Shown: in pieces, positions 26,589 through 34,037 of the stretch | How positions within the stretch are numbered: the first letter of the stretch is position 1 | How the letters are laid out: each line of letters begins with the position of its first letter | Origin: Elusimicrobiota bacterium | GTDB lineage: Bacteria; Elusimicrobiota; Elusimicrobia; UBA1565; UBA9628 | NCBI GenBank assembly: GCA_027451985.1 | Contig: DAIDHS010000006.1 | Location: 1-64,000 of the forward strand | DNA length: 64,000 nt | Reading direction: 5' to 3' | Notes under the pieces: model-generated | Told to the model about the DNA's origin: nothing | The model's database searches: none | Seen by the model: only the letters and a program-made list of their open reading frames with translations | Program-made: the position numbers and the translations under genes

Positions 26589-27130
26589 TTCTGGCATCGG
26601 CCTCGCCACAGCGCCGCCGTCTGCTCAAAAAGCTCGGCCTGCCGTTTAAAATCGTCCCCAGCCGCGTGGGGGAGAACATTCCGGAGAAAAATCCCCGCAG
26701 GCTGGTGTTATTTTTGGCGAAAAAGAAGGCGCGCGCCGTGGCGAAGCGCTATCCGGGGAGCATGGTGCTGGGCTCGGATACTGTGGTGTACTGCCAGGGA
26801 GAAATCCTGGTCAAGCCGAGAAACCTCTCCGATTCAAGGCGCATTCTCAATCTCTTGAACGGCCGCTGGCACAGAGTTTACACCGGCGTGGCCCTGGCTG
26901 TGGACGGCGGTAAAAAAGTCTACTCGGAAATTTGCGTGAGCCGCACCAAGGCCCGCAGGCTGGCTCCGGAAAGACTCTTGAGCCTGGCGGGTAAGCACAT
27001 GGATAAATCGGGATCCTATGCCATGCAGGACAGGAAAGATCCCTTCATTGAGAAAGTTATTGGAGGGAAGGACAACGTCATCGGCCTGCCGCTCTCCGCG
27101 GTCAGGCGGCTTTTGAAGCGGGCAAAGTGA
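26576..27130 (+). CDS. maf: Maf-like nucleotide pyrophosphatase
   Basis: This 184-residue protein hydrolyses non-canonical or excess NTPs (dTTP/UTP or m7GTP in the family). The SASPQRRRLL motif is at residues 7-16, VLGSDTVVY is near 64, and the KRYPGS segment lies between. The late SYAMQDRK has the usual QG position changed to Q-D. The ATG at 26576 lies within the cutA end, and a GTG at 26564 would add only four residues. The 3' end overlaps the convergent histidine kinase gene by 29 bases. Confidence 0.9.
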   Translation: MRPLILASASPQRRRLLKKLGLPFKIVPSRVGENIPEKNPRRLVLFLAKKKARAVAKRYPGSMVLGSDTVVYCQGEILVKPRNLSDSRRILNLLNGRWHRVYTGVALAVDGGKKVYSEICVSRTKARRLAPERLLSLAGKHMDKSGSYAMQDRKDPFIEKVIGGKDNVIGLPLSAVRRLLKRAK

Positions 27131-28481
27131 AGTAAAACCGCGCCCCATGGGGCACGGCGTCTCCGATGGCGATGGTCCCGCCGTGCCGCAGGATGACTTT
27201 TTCGCACAAGGCTAGGCCCAGCCCGACGTTGCCGACGTGCCGTTTCATCTCCTTGCTGTAGAATTTCCGAAAGATGTCGGCGCGCGCTTCCTTGGGAATC
27301 CCGGGGCCGGAATCGGAGACGCTGAGAGTAATCAAGTCTTTGCGGTTTTCCAGAGAGATGAGAATTTTGCCGCCGGGCGGGGTATGTTCGATGGCGTTAT
27401 AGAGAAGGTTGTCGAGCACGCGCCGCAGCAGAACTGAATCACCCATCACGGCGGGCGGCGCTTTCTCGGGCAAGTCGAGAGACACCGCATGCCCTTTCTC
27501 CGCGGCGATGATCTCGAAGTCCTTAGCGCAGGCACGGGCGAGCGAAGCCATGTCCACCGGCGCAATCTCGAGAGATTCGCCGACAGCCTCCAGGCGGCTT
27601 AATTGCAGGATATCTTCGACCATGCGGCGCAGGCGTCCCACGGAGAGCCGCAGTAGCCCGAAGGTCCGCTTGTTGGCTTGGCTGGCGCTTTCCTCTAAAA
27701 GAGCGACGCCGGAACTGATGACTGTCAGAGGCGTCTTAAGATCATGGACCAGCATGGCCATGAGATCGTCGCGTTCCTCCTCTAAATCCAGCCGTCGCCG
27801 GGTTTCTTCTTTGAGGCGGCTGCCCAGGCGGTTGAAGGCCGCCACAACGCGAGAGAACTCGTCTTTGCCCGTGGCCCTAATGGGTCTAAAATTTTCCGGA
27901 TCGTCGGGGAGGTGCTCCAGTCGCGGCACAAGGCTTTCGATGCGCATTCCAAGAAAAGTGCCAAGAAGCCAGGCGAGCAAAGCGATGGCAATGAAGGACA
28001 TCGCGCCGAAGCGGATGCTTTGCGCGTCCATGGCTTTCATGCGTGCGCGCAATGCCTCAATGTGGTAAGAAACGCAGACTTTCCCATAACCGTAGCGGCC
28101 CAGATATTCCGGCTTTTCTAAATCGTAGATGCCGTCGGAAGAGTCTTCGATGGAAACGCCGGGATGCAACCGCCGGTGCAGGGAGGTCGGACTGTCGTAG
28201 CGTCCTAGAATTCGCCGGCCATGCGAGTCAAAAGCCGCCACGGAAGCGAGCCCGGCTTCGCGAATAATGGATTGGAGATGGGCGCTGAGGGAAGCCATAT
28301 GGCCCTGCCGGGCCTCGTCCGAAACTAAGGCGGCCACGGCTGAGGCGGTGACGTCGGCCATGCCGCGCGCGCTGGCGTAGCCGGCGCGGTGGACGTCGCG
28401 GAATTGGATGATTTGGAAAGCCGCGGCGATGGCCAAGCCAAAAACGGAAAAAATGAGCGCGAATCGATGGTTCAATCGCAC
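27102..28481 (-). CDS. Membrane-bound sensor histidine kinase
   Basis: The 459-residue kinase has TM1 (residues about 8-26), a periplasmic sensor of about 130 residues with VAAFDSHGRRILG, TM2 (158-178), a HAMP linker, then HisKA with the phosphoacceptor H246 (LVHDLKTPL). The ATPase domain has an N-box at N362 (LLYNAIEH), DSGPGIP at 390-396 and GLGLAL at 420-425. The sensor looks like a double-Cache/PAS-type fold, and the signal is unknown. No response regulator is adjacent, so it is an orphan in this window. The GTG start has no Shine-Dalgarno and a -10 (TACACT) seven bases upstream. Confidence 0.93.
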   Translation of the reverse strand: MRLNHRFALIFSVFGLAIAAAFQIIQFRDVHRAGYASARGMADVTASAVAALVSDEARQGHMASLSAHLQSIIREAGLASVAAFDSHGRRILGRYDSPTSLHRRLHPGVSIEDSSDGIYDLEKPEYLGRYGYGKVCVSYHIEALRARMKAMDAQSIRFGAMSFIAIALLAWLLGTFLGMRIESLVPRLEHLPDDPENFRPIRATGKDEFSRVVAAFNRLGSRLKEETRRRLDLEEERDDLMAMLVHDLKTPLTVISSGVALLEESASQANKRTFGLLRLSVGRLRRMVEDILQLSRLEAVGESLEIAPVDMASLARACAKDFEIIAAEKGHAVSLDLPEKAPPAVMGDSVLLRRVLDNLLYNAIEHTPPGGKILISLENRKDLITLSVSDSGPGIPKEARADIFRKFYSKEMKRHVGNVGLGLALCEKVILRHGGTIAIGDAVPHGARFYFTLPASKAA

Positions 28482-28488
28482 GATGTGG

Positions 28489-28494
28489 AGTGTA
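28489..28494 (-). promoter_or_regulatory. -10 element for a leaderless histidine kinase transcript
   Basis: TACACT on the minus strand ends seven bases before the GTG at 28481. A weak TGCAGA sits 17 bases further upstream. It lies back-to-back with the SDR promoter. Confidence 0.4.
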
Positions 28495-28506
28495 GCTATT
28501 TTTCGC

Positions 28507-28512
28507 TATACT
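28507..28512 (+). promoter_or_regulatory. -10 element for a leaderless SDR transcript
   Basis: TATACT ends seven bases before the ATG at 28520, with no Shine-Dalgarno between. The corresponding -35 (TGTGGA at 28484-28489, 17-base spacer) is weak and overlaps the divergent kinase promoter. Confidence 0.45.
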
Positions 28513-28519
28513 CTGCATC

Positions 28520-29254
28520 ATGGATTTGCAAGGGAAAAACGCCCTCGTGACCGGGGCCGCGCGGCGCGTCGGTTCGGCCATCGCGCGCTCTCTGGCCGAA
28601 CGAGGAGTCAATCTCGTCATCCATTGTAGCCGCTCGATTCGCGAGGCCGAGAGTCTAGCGCGGGACTTGCGTGCGCGCCATGGCGTCCAAGTTCTAGTGC
28701 TCCGGGCCGGACTGGACCGCGTCGCTGAAGTTGAAAGACTGGCTGAGGCAGCGCTTCAAAAATTAAAAACTGTTCATGTCCTGGTGAACAATGCGTCGAT
28801 TTACGAGCAAAACGAGTTCGGACAGACCTCCGAAAACGATTGGAACAAGCATTTGGACGCCAACCTTCGCGCCCCGTTTTTTCTCGCCCAGGCCTTGGCT
28901 CCAGCGATGCGCCGCGCGGGCACGGGCCGGATCGTCAATATCGCAGACTGGGCGGGGTTGCGGCCGCAGACGGATCATATCCCTTACTACGCCTCCAAGG
29001 CTGGTCTGCTGTGCTTAAACACGGCCTTAGCCAAAGCTCTGGCTCCCGATATCCACGTCAATGCCGTGCTTCCCGGGCCGGTCCTGCTGCCTGAGGGTTG
29101 TTCCCGTCAAAAGGCTCGGCGCATTGCCAAGGCAACCCTGCTTAAACGGGTAGGAACGCCGGAGGATGTGGCGCGTGCGGTCGTATTCTTATGCGAGAGT
29201 GACTTTATCACGGGTGCGGCTCTTCCAGTCGACGGGGGGAGGCTCGTCGCCTAA
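28520..29254 (+). CDS. Short-chain dehydrogenase, pteridine reductase-like
   Basis: The 244-residue classical SDR has TGAARRVGSAIA at residues 11-22, the basic NADPH-type motif of pteridine reductase 1 and FolM. NNAS is near 91. The catalytic region reads NIADWAG...PYYASK: an Asp replaces the usual Ser and lies exactly 13 residues before the catalytic Tyr, as in PTR1. This suggests reduction of dihydropterin or dihydrofolate rather than a generic keto group. It is translationally coupled (TAATG) to a QueD/PTPS-family gene, another pterin enzyme, which supports the call. Confidence 0.82.
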   Translation: MDLQGKNALVTGAARRVGSAIARSLAERGVNLVIHCSRSIREAESLARDLRARHGVQVLVLRAGLDRVAEVERLAEAALQKLKTVHVLVNNASIYEQNEFGQTSENDWNKHLDANLRAPFFLAQALAPAMRRAGTGRIVNIADWAGLRPQTDHIPYYASKAGLLCLNTALAKALAPDIHVNAVLPGPVLLPEGCSRQKARRIAKATLLKRVGTPEDVARAVVFLCESDFITGAALPVDGGRLVA

Positions 29255-29655
29255 TGTACAGGGTTACGCGGCTCATCGATTTTTGCTATGGCCACCGTCT
29301 GCTGGATTACTCGGGTAAATGCAAGAATCTTCACGGACATAACGGACGGCTGGAGATCGTCGTTGAAAAATCTACCCTCGATGCACTCGGCATGGTGATT
29401 GATTTCAATGAGATCAAATCCAAGCTGAGGACTTGGGTCGAAGCCGAACTGGATCACAAAACCTTGCTGTGCGCGCGCGATCCACTCTTGAAAATATTGA
29501 AGGATGCCGGCGAACCCGTGGTGGCGATGGAAGTCAACCCAACGGCTGAGAACATCGCGGCGTTAGTTTACGCCGAGGCCAAGCGCCGCGGCCTTGCGGT
29601 GCGGGCAGTGCGGCTCTGGGAAGCTCCTAATTCCGTCGCCGAGTACGAAGCCTAA
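29254..29655 (+). CDS. queD: 6-pyruvoyl/6-carboxy-tetrahydropterin synthase family protein (QueD-like)
   Basis: This 133-residue PTPS-fold enzyme has zinc ligands in GHRL (H15) and HGHN, with the catalytic Cys in CKNLHGH. VIDFNEIK and LDHK follow, and the pterin-anchoring Glu is in LWEAPNS. The CxxxHGH arrangement matches QueD (queuosine pathway) and PTPS-I; it is not the Glu-containing PTPS-III type that bypasses FolB. No queC, queE or queF is in the window. The adjacent pteridine-reductase-like SDR leaves open a tetrahydropterin cofactor pathway. Confidence 0.9.
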   Translation: MYRVTRLIDFCYGHRLLDYSGKCKNLHGHNGRLEIVVEKSTLDALGMVIDFNEIKSKLRTWVEAELDHKTLLCARDPLLKILKDAGEPVVAMEVNPTAENIAALVYAEAKRRGLAVRAVRLWEAPNSVAEYEA

Positions 29656-29667
29656 CCATCCCCGTCT

Positions 29668-30150
29668 TTATTCGATAGGGATTTTGACCTTAAAGCGGAA
29701 TTTCTGTCCGATCTTAAAGTGCTCCCGCACGGCTGTTCCCGCCGGAAGTTCCAGAACGTATTGCCCCACGCCCCAAACTCGGGCGACCTTCGCGTCAGGA
29801 GTCTTGAGCGTGGAAGCCTTCACTCTTGAATAGATTCTGGTGATCTCCTTGTCGCTGCCAATGTAGACGATGTCGAGACTGGTCAGAGTGTTCTTCATCC
29901 AGAACTCCATTGCGTCTTTCTGGGGGAAGACGAAGATCATACCGTAGTTTTTGGGAAGCGCTTTACGGTACATGAGTCCTATTTCCCTCTCGTTTGGCGT
30001 GTCTGCCACGGAGACCGAAATCTTTTTTCCGTTTGGAAAATACAGGGACGTCATTTTGAGGCGCTGCGCTTTGTGCGATTGAGCGGCAAATATCCATCCC
30101 GCGGCGCCGATGAGCGCAATCGCCAGAAATAAGATCTTGGTTTTTTTCAT
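29668..30150 (-). CDS. DUF192 secreted protein
   Basis: The 160-residue protein has an N-terminal signal or anchor helix (KKTKILFLAIALIGAAGWIFA). A DUF192 domain follows: VADTPNEREIGLMYRK, GMIFVFP, FWMKNTLTSLDIVYI and the late GVGQYVLELPAGTA. The family's function is unknown; members are typically exported. It overlaps the stop of the upstream glycosidase-like gene by 4 bases (ATGA), so the two are translationally coupled. Confidence 0.9.
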   Translation of the reverse strand: MKKTKILFLAIALIGAAGWIFAAQSHKAQRLKMTSLYFPNGKKISVSVADTPNEREIGLMYRKALPKNYGMIFVFPQKDAMEFWMKNTLTSLDIVYIGSDKEITRIYSRVKASTLKTPDAKVARVWGVGQYVLELPAGTAVREHFKIGQKFRFKVKIPIE

Positions 30151-31685
30151 TGCAGATTTTCTCCTTGTGAGATTTCCTTCATGCGTTTAACGACGCGCGC
30201 GGCTTGTGCCATCCAGCCCCTGGTTCCCCAGCGGCCGGTATCGCCCCAGAGGGCGCGCGATAAATCGTGAATAAACACTCCGCGGGCCGGTCCGTCCGCG
30301 TAGATGCGGCTTTCCGCTTCGGAGAGCCGTCGGTAGAGTTCTAAGGGTCCGTCAGGGTTGCGCTGATGCAGGTCCCAATCGACCATGTCGCCGACCAGGA
30401 TCTGGGCGTCGCGGCGGCGGACGTAATCGTGCCATTGGCGAATGATGGCTTCGAATTGAGGCCGGTCGGCCTGATAGAGCATAACCGCGTCCGCGTCTAC
30501 GCCGGCATCGTTCATCATGATCGGATCCTGGCCATGCTGATGTCCCTTGGCCCAGCTTAGGGTGAAGGCCCACAAAGGCTGGGGGGCGTCCGTATTGCGC
30601 TTGATACGGCGCACGATGAGCGCGGCTTGGCGCGCGCGCCACCACTGCCAAGCGTCCAGGAAATTTTGATCGACGTGCATGCCTTCTTTGCGCGCGAAGT
30701 AAACCATGCGGTTGGCACGGCTTAGGCGCGGCCACTCCTGGGGCGGGTTGATCCACCACATGTCGGCGTAGAACCGCTCGGCTAGCTCGTCGCCGCCTAA
30801 AGCGTTGCGGATGTAATCGATGCCGAGATAGTCCACGTCCGGAATGCGGCTAAAATGCGAAAGGAGCGCGGCCACGTCCCCTGGACGCTCGGGATCGGCA
30901 AGGGAGATGGCTCGGGTGTGAACGGGCCGTCCGTTTCGCACGCTCATGGCATAATCATAGCGCGCCAAGCGGCGTTTGGAAAAAGTCAGGTCGTATAATA
31001 CGTAGAGCCCGAACTTAAGGCCGCGCGCGTGCGCGGCCGCGGCGATTCTCGGGAGAAGGGTGAAATTCGAATCGAGCCAGACTTGTCCGGGCTTTTTGCC
31101 GGGCGTTTCGCTTGCCATCATCCAGAAGGCGTCGGCTCCGATGGCTTTGGTCCAGTCAAGCATGCCGCGCCAGTCCTCTTTTTTCCCATCGGGGCCGATC
31201 ATGGTCATGCCCGCGAGAGGCCGGGCGTTTTCCCAAGTCAGAACAGAGATGCCTTGCGGGATGGGCTTGGGCGCGCGCCGCAGAATCATAAATTCTTTAA
31301 CATGCAGCCTAGTTTTTAGGTCCTGATTTCCAAGCAGCTTGAGCGCATAGCGTCCGGCGGGCGCGTTCCACGGGCAGGGCCAAGTGCGGGTCCAGTCATG
31401 CTCCTGCGAATCGTAGACCAGCGGTACTTGGGTGAGGCCTCCGATGGTCGCGATCGTGCGTCCGTGCTTTTGCACCACGACGACAGGGGCGGATTTCCGC
31501 CAGCGGCGGTTCAAGGCGGCGTCGCGAGTCCTCAGGCGCAAAGCGACGAAATCATAGTGGAAGTAGGCCGGCAGAGCGGTATCGAGGTAGACGGCGTGCC
31601 GACGGCGCCAAAGCAGGAACTCAAGGACGGCAAGCAGGCACAGCGCAATCACTCCGAGTGCGATCGCTGCTTTTTTGCCCGCCAC
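30147..31685 (-). CDS. Membrane-anchored glycoside-hydrolase-like protein
   Basis: The 512-residue protein has a single N-terminal transmembrane helix (residues 6-26) and then RRRH. A predicted beta-sandwich (about 35-140) is followed by a TIM-barrel-like region: PQGISVLTWENARP, ADAFWMMASETPG, IAAAAHARGLKFGLYVLYD, and VDYLGIDYIRNALGG. D290 in YLGIDYIR sits where glycosidases of the GH36/GH-D or GH13-related type place a catalytic Asp. I cannot assign a CAZy family. Orientation suggests a periplasmic catalytic domain. GTG 31685 was chosen because a TATCAT lies six bases upstream; longer in-frame starts run into the divergent gene's promoter region. Confidence 0.65.
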   Translation of the reverse strand: MAGKKAAIALGVIALCLLAVLEFLLWRRRHAVYLDTALPAYFHYDFVALRLRTRDAALNRRWRKSAPVVVVQKHGRTIATIGGLTQVPLVYDSQEHDWTRTWPCPWNAPAGRYALKLLGNQDLKTRLHVKEFMILRRAPKPIPQGISVLTWENARPLAGMTMIGPDGKKEDWRGMLDWTKAIGADAFWMMASETPGKKPGQVWLDSNFTLLPRIAAAAHARGLKFGLYVLYDLTFSKRRLARYDYAMSVRNGRPVHTRAISLADPERPGDVAALLSHFSRIPDVDYLGIDYIRNALGGDELAERFYADMWWINPPQEWPRLSRANRMVYFARKEGMHVDQNFLDAWQWWRARQAALIVRRIKRNTDAPQPLWAFTLSWAKGHQHGQDPIMMNDAGVDADAVMLYQADRPQFEAIIRQWHDYVRRRDAQILVGDMVDWDLHQRNPDGPLELYRRLSEAESRIYADGPARGVFIHDLSRALWGDTGRWGTRGWMAQAARVVKRMKEISQGENLQ

Positions 31686-31691
31686 CGTGCG

Positions 31692-31697
31692 ATGATA
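31692..31697 (-). promoter_or_regulatory. -10 element for the glycosidase-like gene
   Basis: TATCAT on the minus strand ends six bases before the GTG at 31685, predicting a leaderless transcript. No good -35 is seen. Confidence 0.35.
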
Positions 31698-31772
31698 GCA
31701 AAATGTTTTGCGGCCATTTACGGTAAAGAATGCAGTCATTCCCAACTGATTTTTGATATACTGGCCGAGTAT

Positions 31773-31778
31773 TATAAT
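31773..31778 (+). promoter_or_regulatory. TATAAT -10 element for the Lrp-domain gene
   Basis: A perfect TATAAT lies 24 bases before the ATG at 31803, which has a GGAGGG ribosome-binding site. A TTGATA occurs only 14 bases upstream, too close for a normal -35. Confidence 0.4.
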
Positions 31779-31802
31779 GGCCTTAACGCGGGAGGGATGG
31801 AC

Positions 31803-32036
31803 ATGGTGACGGGACTGGTGCTGATACGGCTCATGGCCGGCAAAGAAAACCAAGCTTTGGCGCAAATCAAGCAAATTAAGGGCGTCGCCCACGTCACGGC
31901 CGTCTTCGGGCGCTGGGACCTGGTCCTGGACATCGAAACCGACGACGTGCATACGCTCTCCAACGTGGTCGTGCGCGGCATCCGCGCCATTCCGGGCGTC
32001 ATGTCCACGGAAAGTCTCATCACCACCGCCATTTAG
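31803..32036 (+). CDS. Stand-alone Lrp/AsnC ligand-binding domain (RAM) protein
   Basis: This 77-residue protein is only the AsnC_trans_reg/RAM domain: VLIRLMAGKENQALAQIKQI, VAHVTAVFGRWDLVLDIETDD and IPGVMSTESLIT. The DNA-binding HTH of full-length Lrp is missing, and the gene starts cleanly with its own promoter and GGAGGG, so it is not a truncated gene. Such single-domain forms bind amino acids and can oligomerise with full Lrp proteins. It lies 6 bases upstream of the peptide-transporter operon, which suggests a link to amino-acid or peptide sensing. The in-frame ATG at 31797 is too close to the Shine-Dalgarno. Confidence 0.9.
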   Translation: MVTGLVLIRLMAGKENQALAQIKQIKGVAHVTAVFGRWDLVLDIETDDVHTLSNVVVRGIRAIPGVMSTESLITTAI

Positions 32037-32042
32037 CTACTC

Positions 32043-33020
32043 GTGGACCCGGTCCTCTCCGTCAAAGATCTGCGGGTCGGATTTCGCACGGAGCGGGGCT
32101 TCCTGCGCGCGGTCGATGGCATCTCCTATGATCTGCACGCAGGCCAAACGCTGGCCATCGTGGGGGAATCGGGTTCCGGGAAAAGCGTCCATGCCCTGTC
32201 CATTCTGCGGCTTTTGCCCGAGCCTCCCGCAGAAATTGTTTCCGGGGAAATCACGTTCGCGGGGCGGGACCTGCTGAAGCTCTCCCTCTCGGAAATGCGC
32301 AAAATCCGTGGCAACCGCATCGCCATGATCTTTCAGGAGCCGATGACTTCGCTTAATCCCGTGCTCACCATCGGGGACCAGATCTCGGAGGCAGTAATCC
32401 TGCACCAGAAAGTCAGCCAGGCCAAGGCCATGGCGAAGGCCGTGGATCTGCTTAAGAAAGTCGGCATCCCGCATCCTTCCGAGCGGGTCAAGGACTATCC
32501 GCATCAGTTTTCCGGTGGCATGCGCCAGCGCGCCATGATTGCCATGGCCCTTTCCTGCGATCCCGATGTGCTCGTAGCCGATGAGCCCACCACGGCCCTG
32601 GATGTCACCATTCAAGCGCAGATCCTGGAGCTTATGCGGGATATTCAGAAGGAGTCCAAGATGGGCATAGTGCTCATCACGCACAACCTGGGCGTGGTCG
32701 CAGAAATGGCGGATGAGGTCTGCGTCATGTATGCGGGCCGCCAGATGGAGGGTGCCGGAGTGTCCGAACTTTTTAAGGACCCGCGGCATCCCTACACTCG
32801 CGGGCTCTTAAACTCCGTGCCCTCGCTTTACGGCCGAAAGGACAGGCTTGAGGCCATCGCCGGCCAGCCACCTGAACTCGTCTCCGAAGTTCCCGGCTGC
32901 CCGTTCGAGCCGCGGTGTTCCAAGGCCATGGCGCATTGCAAAACCGAGAGACCGACGCGCTTTGAGCCGGCGGCGGGCCATTATTCGTACTGCTGGATGG
33001 AGGACGCAAAAAGCCAATGA
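32043..33020 (+). CDS. dppD: Peptide ABC transporter ATP-binding protein (DppD/OppD)
   Basis: The 325-residue ATPase has Walker A GESGSGKS at residues 41-48, Q-loop [10 protein letters not shown], signature SGGMRQR, Walker [13 protein letters not shown] and the H-loop in ITHNLG. A C-terminal oligo_HPY extension ([11 protein letters not shown]) carries [15 protein letters not shown] cysteines, seen in the OppD/DppD class that can bind an Fe-S cluster. The start is a GTG (32043). It is the first gene of the operon, and the stop overlaps the next ATG (ATGA). Confidence 0.95.
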   Translation: MDPVLSVKDLRVGFRTERGFLRAVDGISYDLHAGQTLAIVGESGSGKSVHALSILRLLPEPPAEIVSGEITFAGRDLLKLSLSEMRKIRGNRIAMIFQEPMTSLNPVLTIGDQISEAVILHQKVSQAKAMAKAVDLLKKVGIPHPSERVKDYPHQFSGGMRQRAMIAMALSCDPDVLVADEPTTALDVTIQAQILELMRDIQKESKMGIVLITHNLGVVAEMADEVCVMYAGRQMEGAGVSELFKDPRHPYTRGLLNSVPSLYGRKDRLEAIAGQPPELVSEVPGCPFEPRCSKAMAHCKTERPTRFEPAAGHYSYCWMEDAKSQ

Positions 33021-34033
33021 GCAGGGACACCGCGCCAATTTTAGAGATTCGCGGCCTTAAGCGTCACTTTGCCGTTTCCCGCGGGCTTTTTTCCTCTAAA
33101 ACCATGCTTAAAGCCGTCGACGGAGTGGATTTCTCGGTTATGCCGCAGGAGAGCTTCGCGGTTGTGGGAGAATCTGGTTGCGGCAAAACGACGCTGGCGC
33201 GGCTTCTTCTGGCTTTGGATCGGCCGACGGCCGGAGAAGTGCTCTTTGAAGGCAACAACATCTTTTCCCTGCGGCGGGGCGCATTGCGCCGTTTGCGGCG
33301 CGACATGCAGATCATCTTTCAGGACCCCTATTCAAGCCTGAATCCGCGCATGACGGTCGAAGAACTTTTGATGGAGCCTTTCGTAATTCACGGTATCGGC
33401 GCGCCGGCCGAGCGCCGCGAACGCGTCAAGCGCCTCATGGACGCCTGCGGGCTCGCCCAGTCCAAAATATCCTCCTACCCTCACGAGTTCTCCGGCGGCC
33501 AGCGCCAGCGCATCGGCATCGCGCGCGCCCTGGCTTTGAATCCCAAACTCGTCATTGCGGACGAGCCCGTCTCGGCGCTGGATGTCTCCATCCAAGCGCA
33601 GATTCTCAACCTTTTGAAGGATTTGCAGAATGAGATGCGCCTGACTTACGTTTTTATTTCCCACGACTTCTCAACGGTTCGCCATCTCTGCCAGCGGATC
33701 GCGGTTATGTACTTGGGCCGGGTGGTGGAGATGGGACAAACGGAGTCCCTGCTTGGAAACCCCCAGCACCCTTACACCGAGGCGCTTCTCTCCGCGATTC
33801 CCATTCCCGATCCGAACATTGAGAAGAAGCGGACGCGGGTCATTCTAACGGGCGACGTACCAAGCCCTCTGGCACCGCCTTCCGGCTGCCATTTCCATCC
33901 CCGCTGCCGCTACGCTACCGAGGCCTGTAAAAGTCGCACGCCGGAACTTTCGGAGACCCAGCCAGGACACTGGGCCGCCTGCCCCGTTCTGCCGTTCGCT
34001 CAAAAGCCGAGCGCCGCAGCACTCATCCATTAA
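33017..34033 (+). CDS. dppF: Peptide ABC transporter ATP-binding protein (DppF/OppF)
   Basis: The 338-residue second ATPase of the transporter has Walker A GESGCGKT at 51-58, FQDPYSSLNPR, SGGQRQR, and LVIADEPVSALD. A C-terminal HPY domain (NPQHPYTEALLSA) precedes the four-Cys segment with HPRCRYATEAC. It pairs with DppD as a heterodimer. The insertion between the first strand and Walker A (SRGLFSSKT) is the usual OppF feature. It is coupled to dppD by a 4-base overlap, and the binding-protein gene begins 4 bases after the stop. Confidence 0.95.
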   Translation: MSRDTAPILEIRGLKRHFAVSRGLFSSKTMLKAVDGVDFSVMPQESFAVVGESGCGKTTLARLLLALDRPTAGEVLFEGNNIFSLRRGALRRLRRDMQIIFQDPYSSLNPRMTVEELLMEPFVIHGIGAPAERRERVKRLMDACGLAQSKISSYPHEFSGGQRQRIGIARALALNPKLVIADEPVSALDVSIQAQILNLLKDLQNEMRLTYVFISHDFSTVRHLCQRIAVMYLGRVVEMGQTESLLGNPQHPYTEALLSAIPIPDPNIEKKRTRVILTGDVPSPLAPPSGCHFHPRCRYATEACKSRTPELSETQPGHWAACPVLPFAQKPSAAALIH

Positions 34034-34037
34034 AATA

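Noticed and set aside
31686..31952. Longer N-terminus for the glycosidase-like protein
   Set aside because: It would run antisense through the promoter and start of the Lrp-domain gene; a -10 element at 31692-31697 supports the GTG at 31685.
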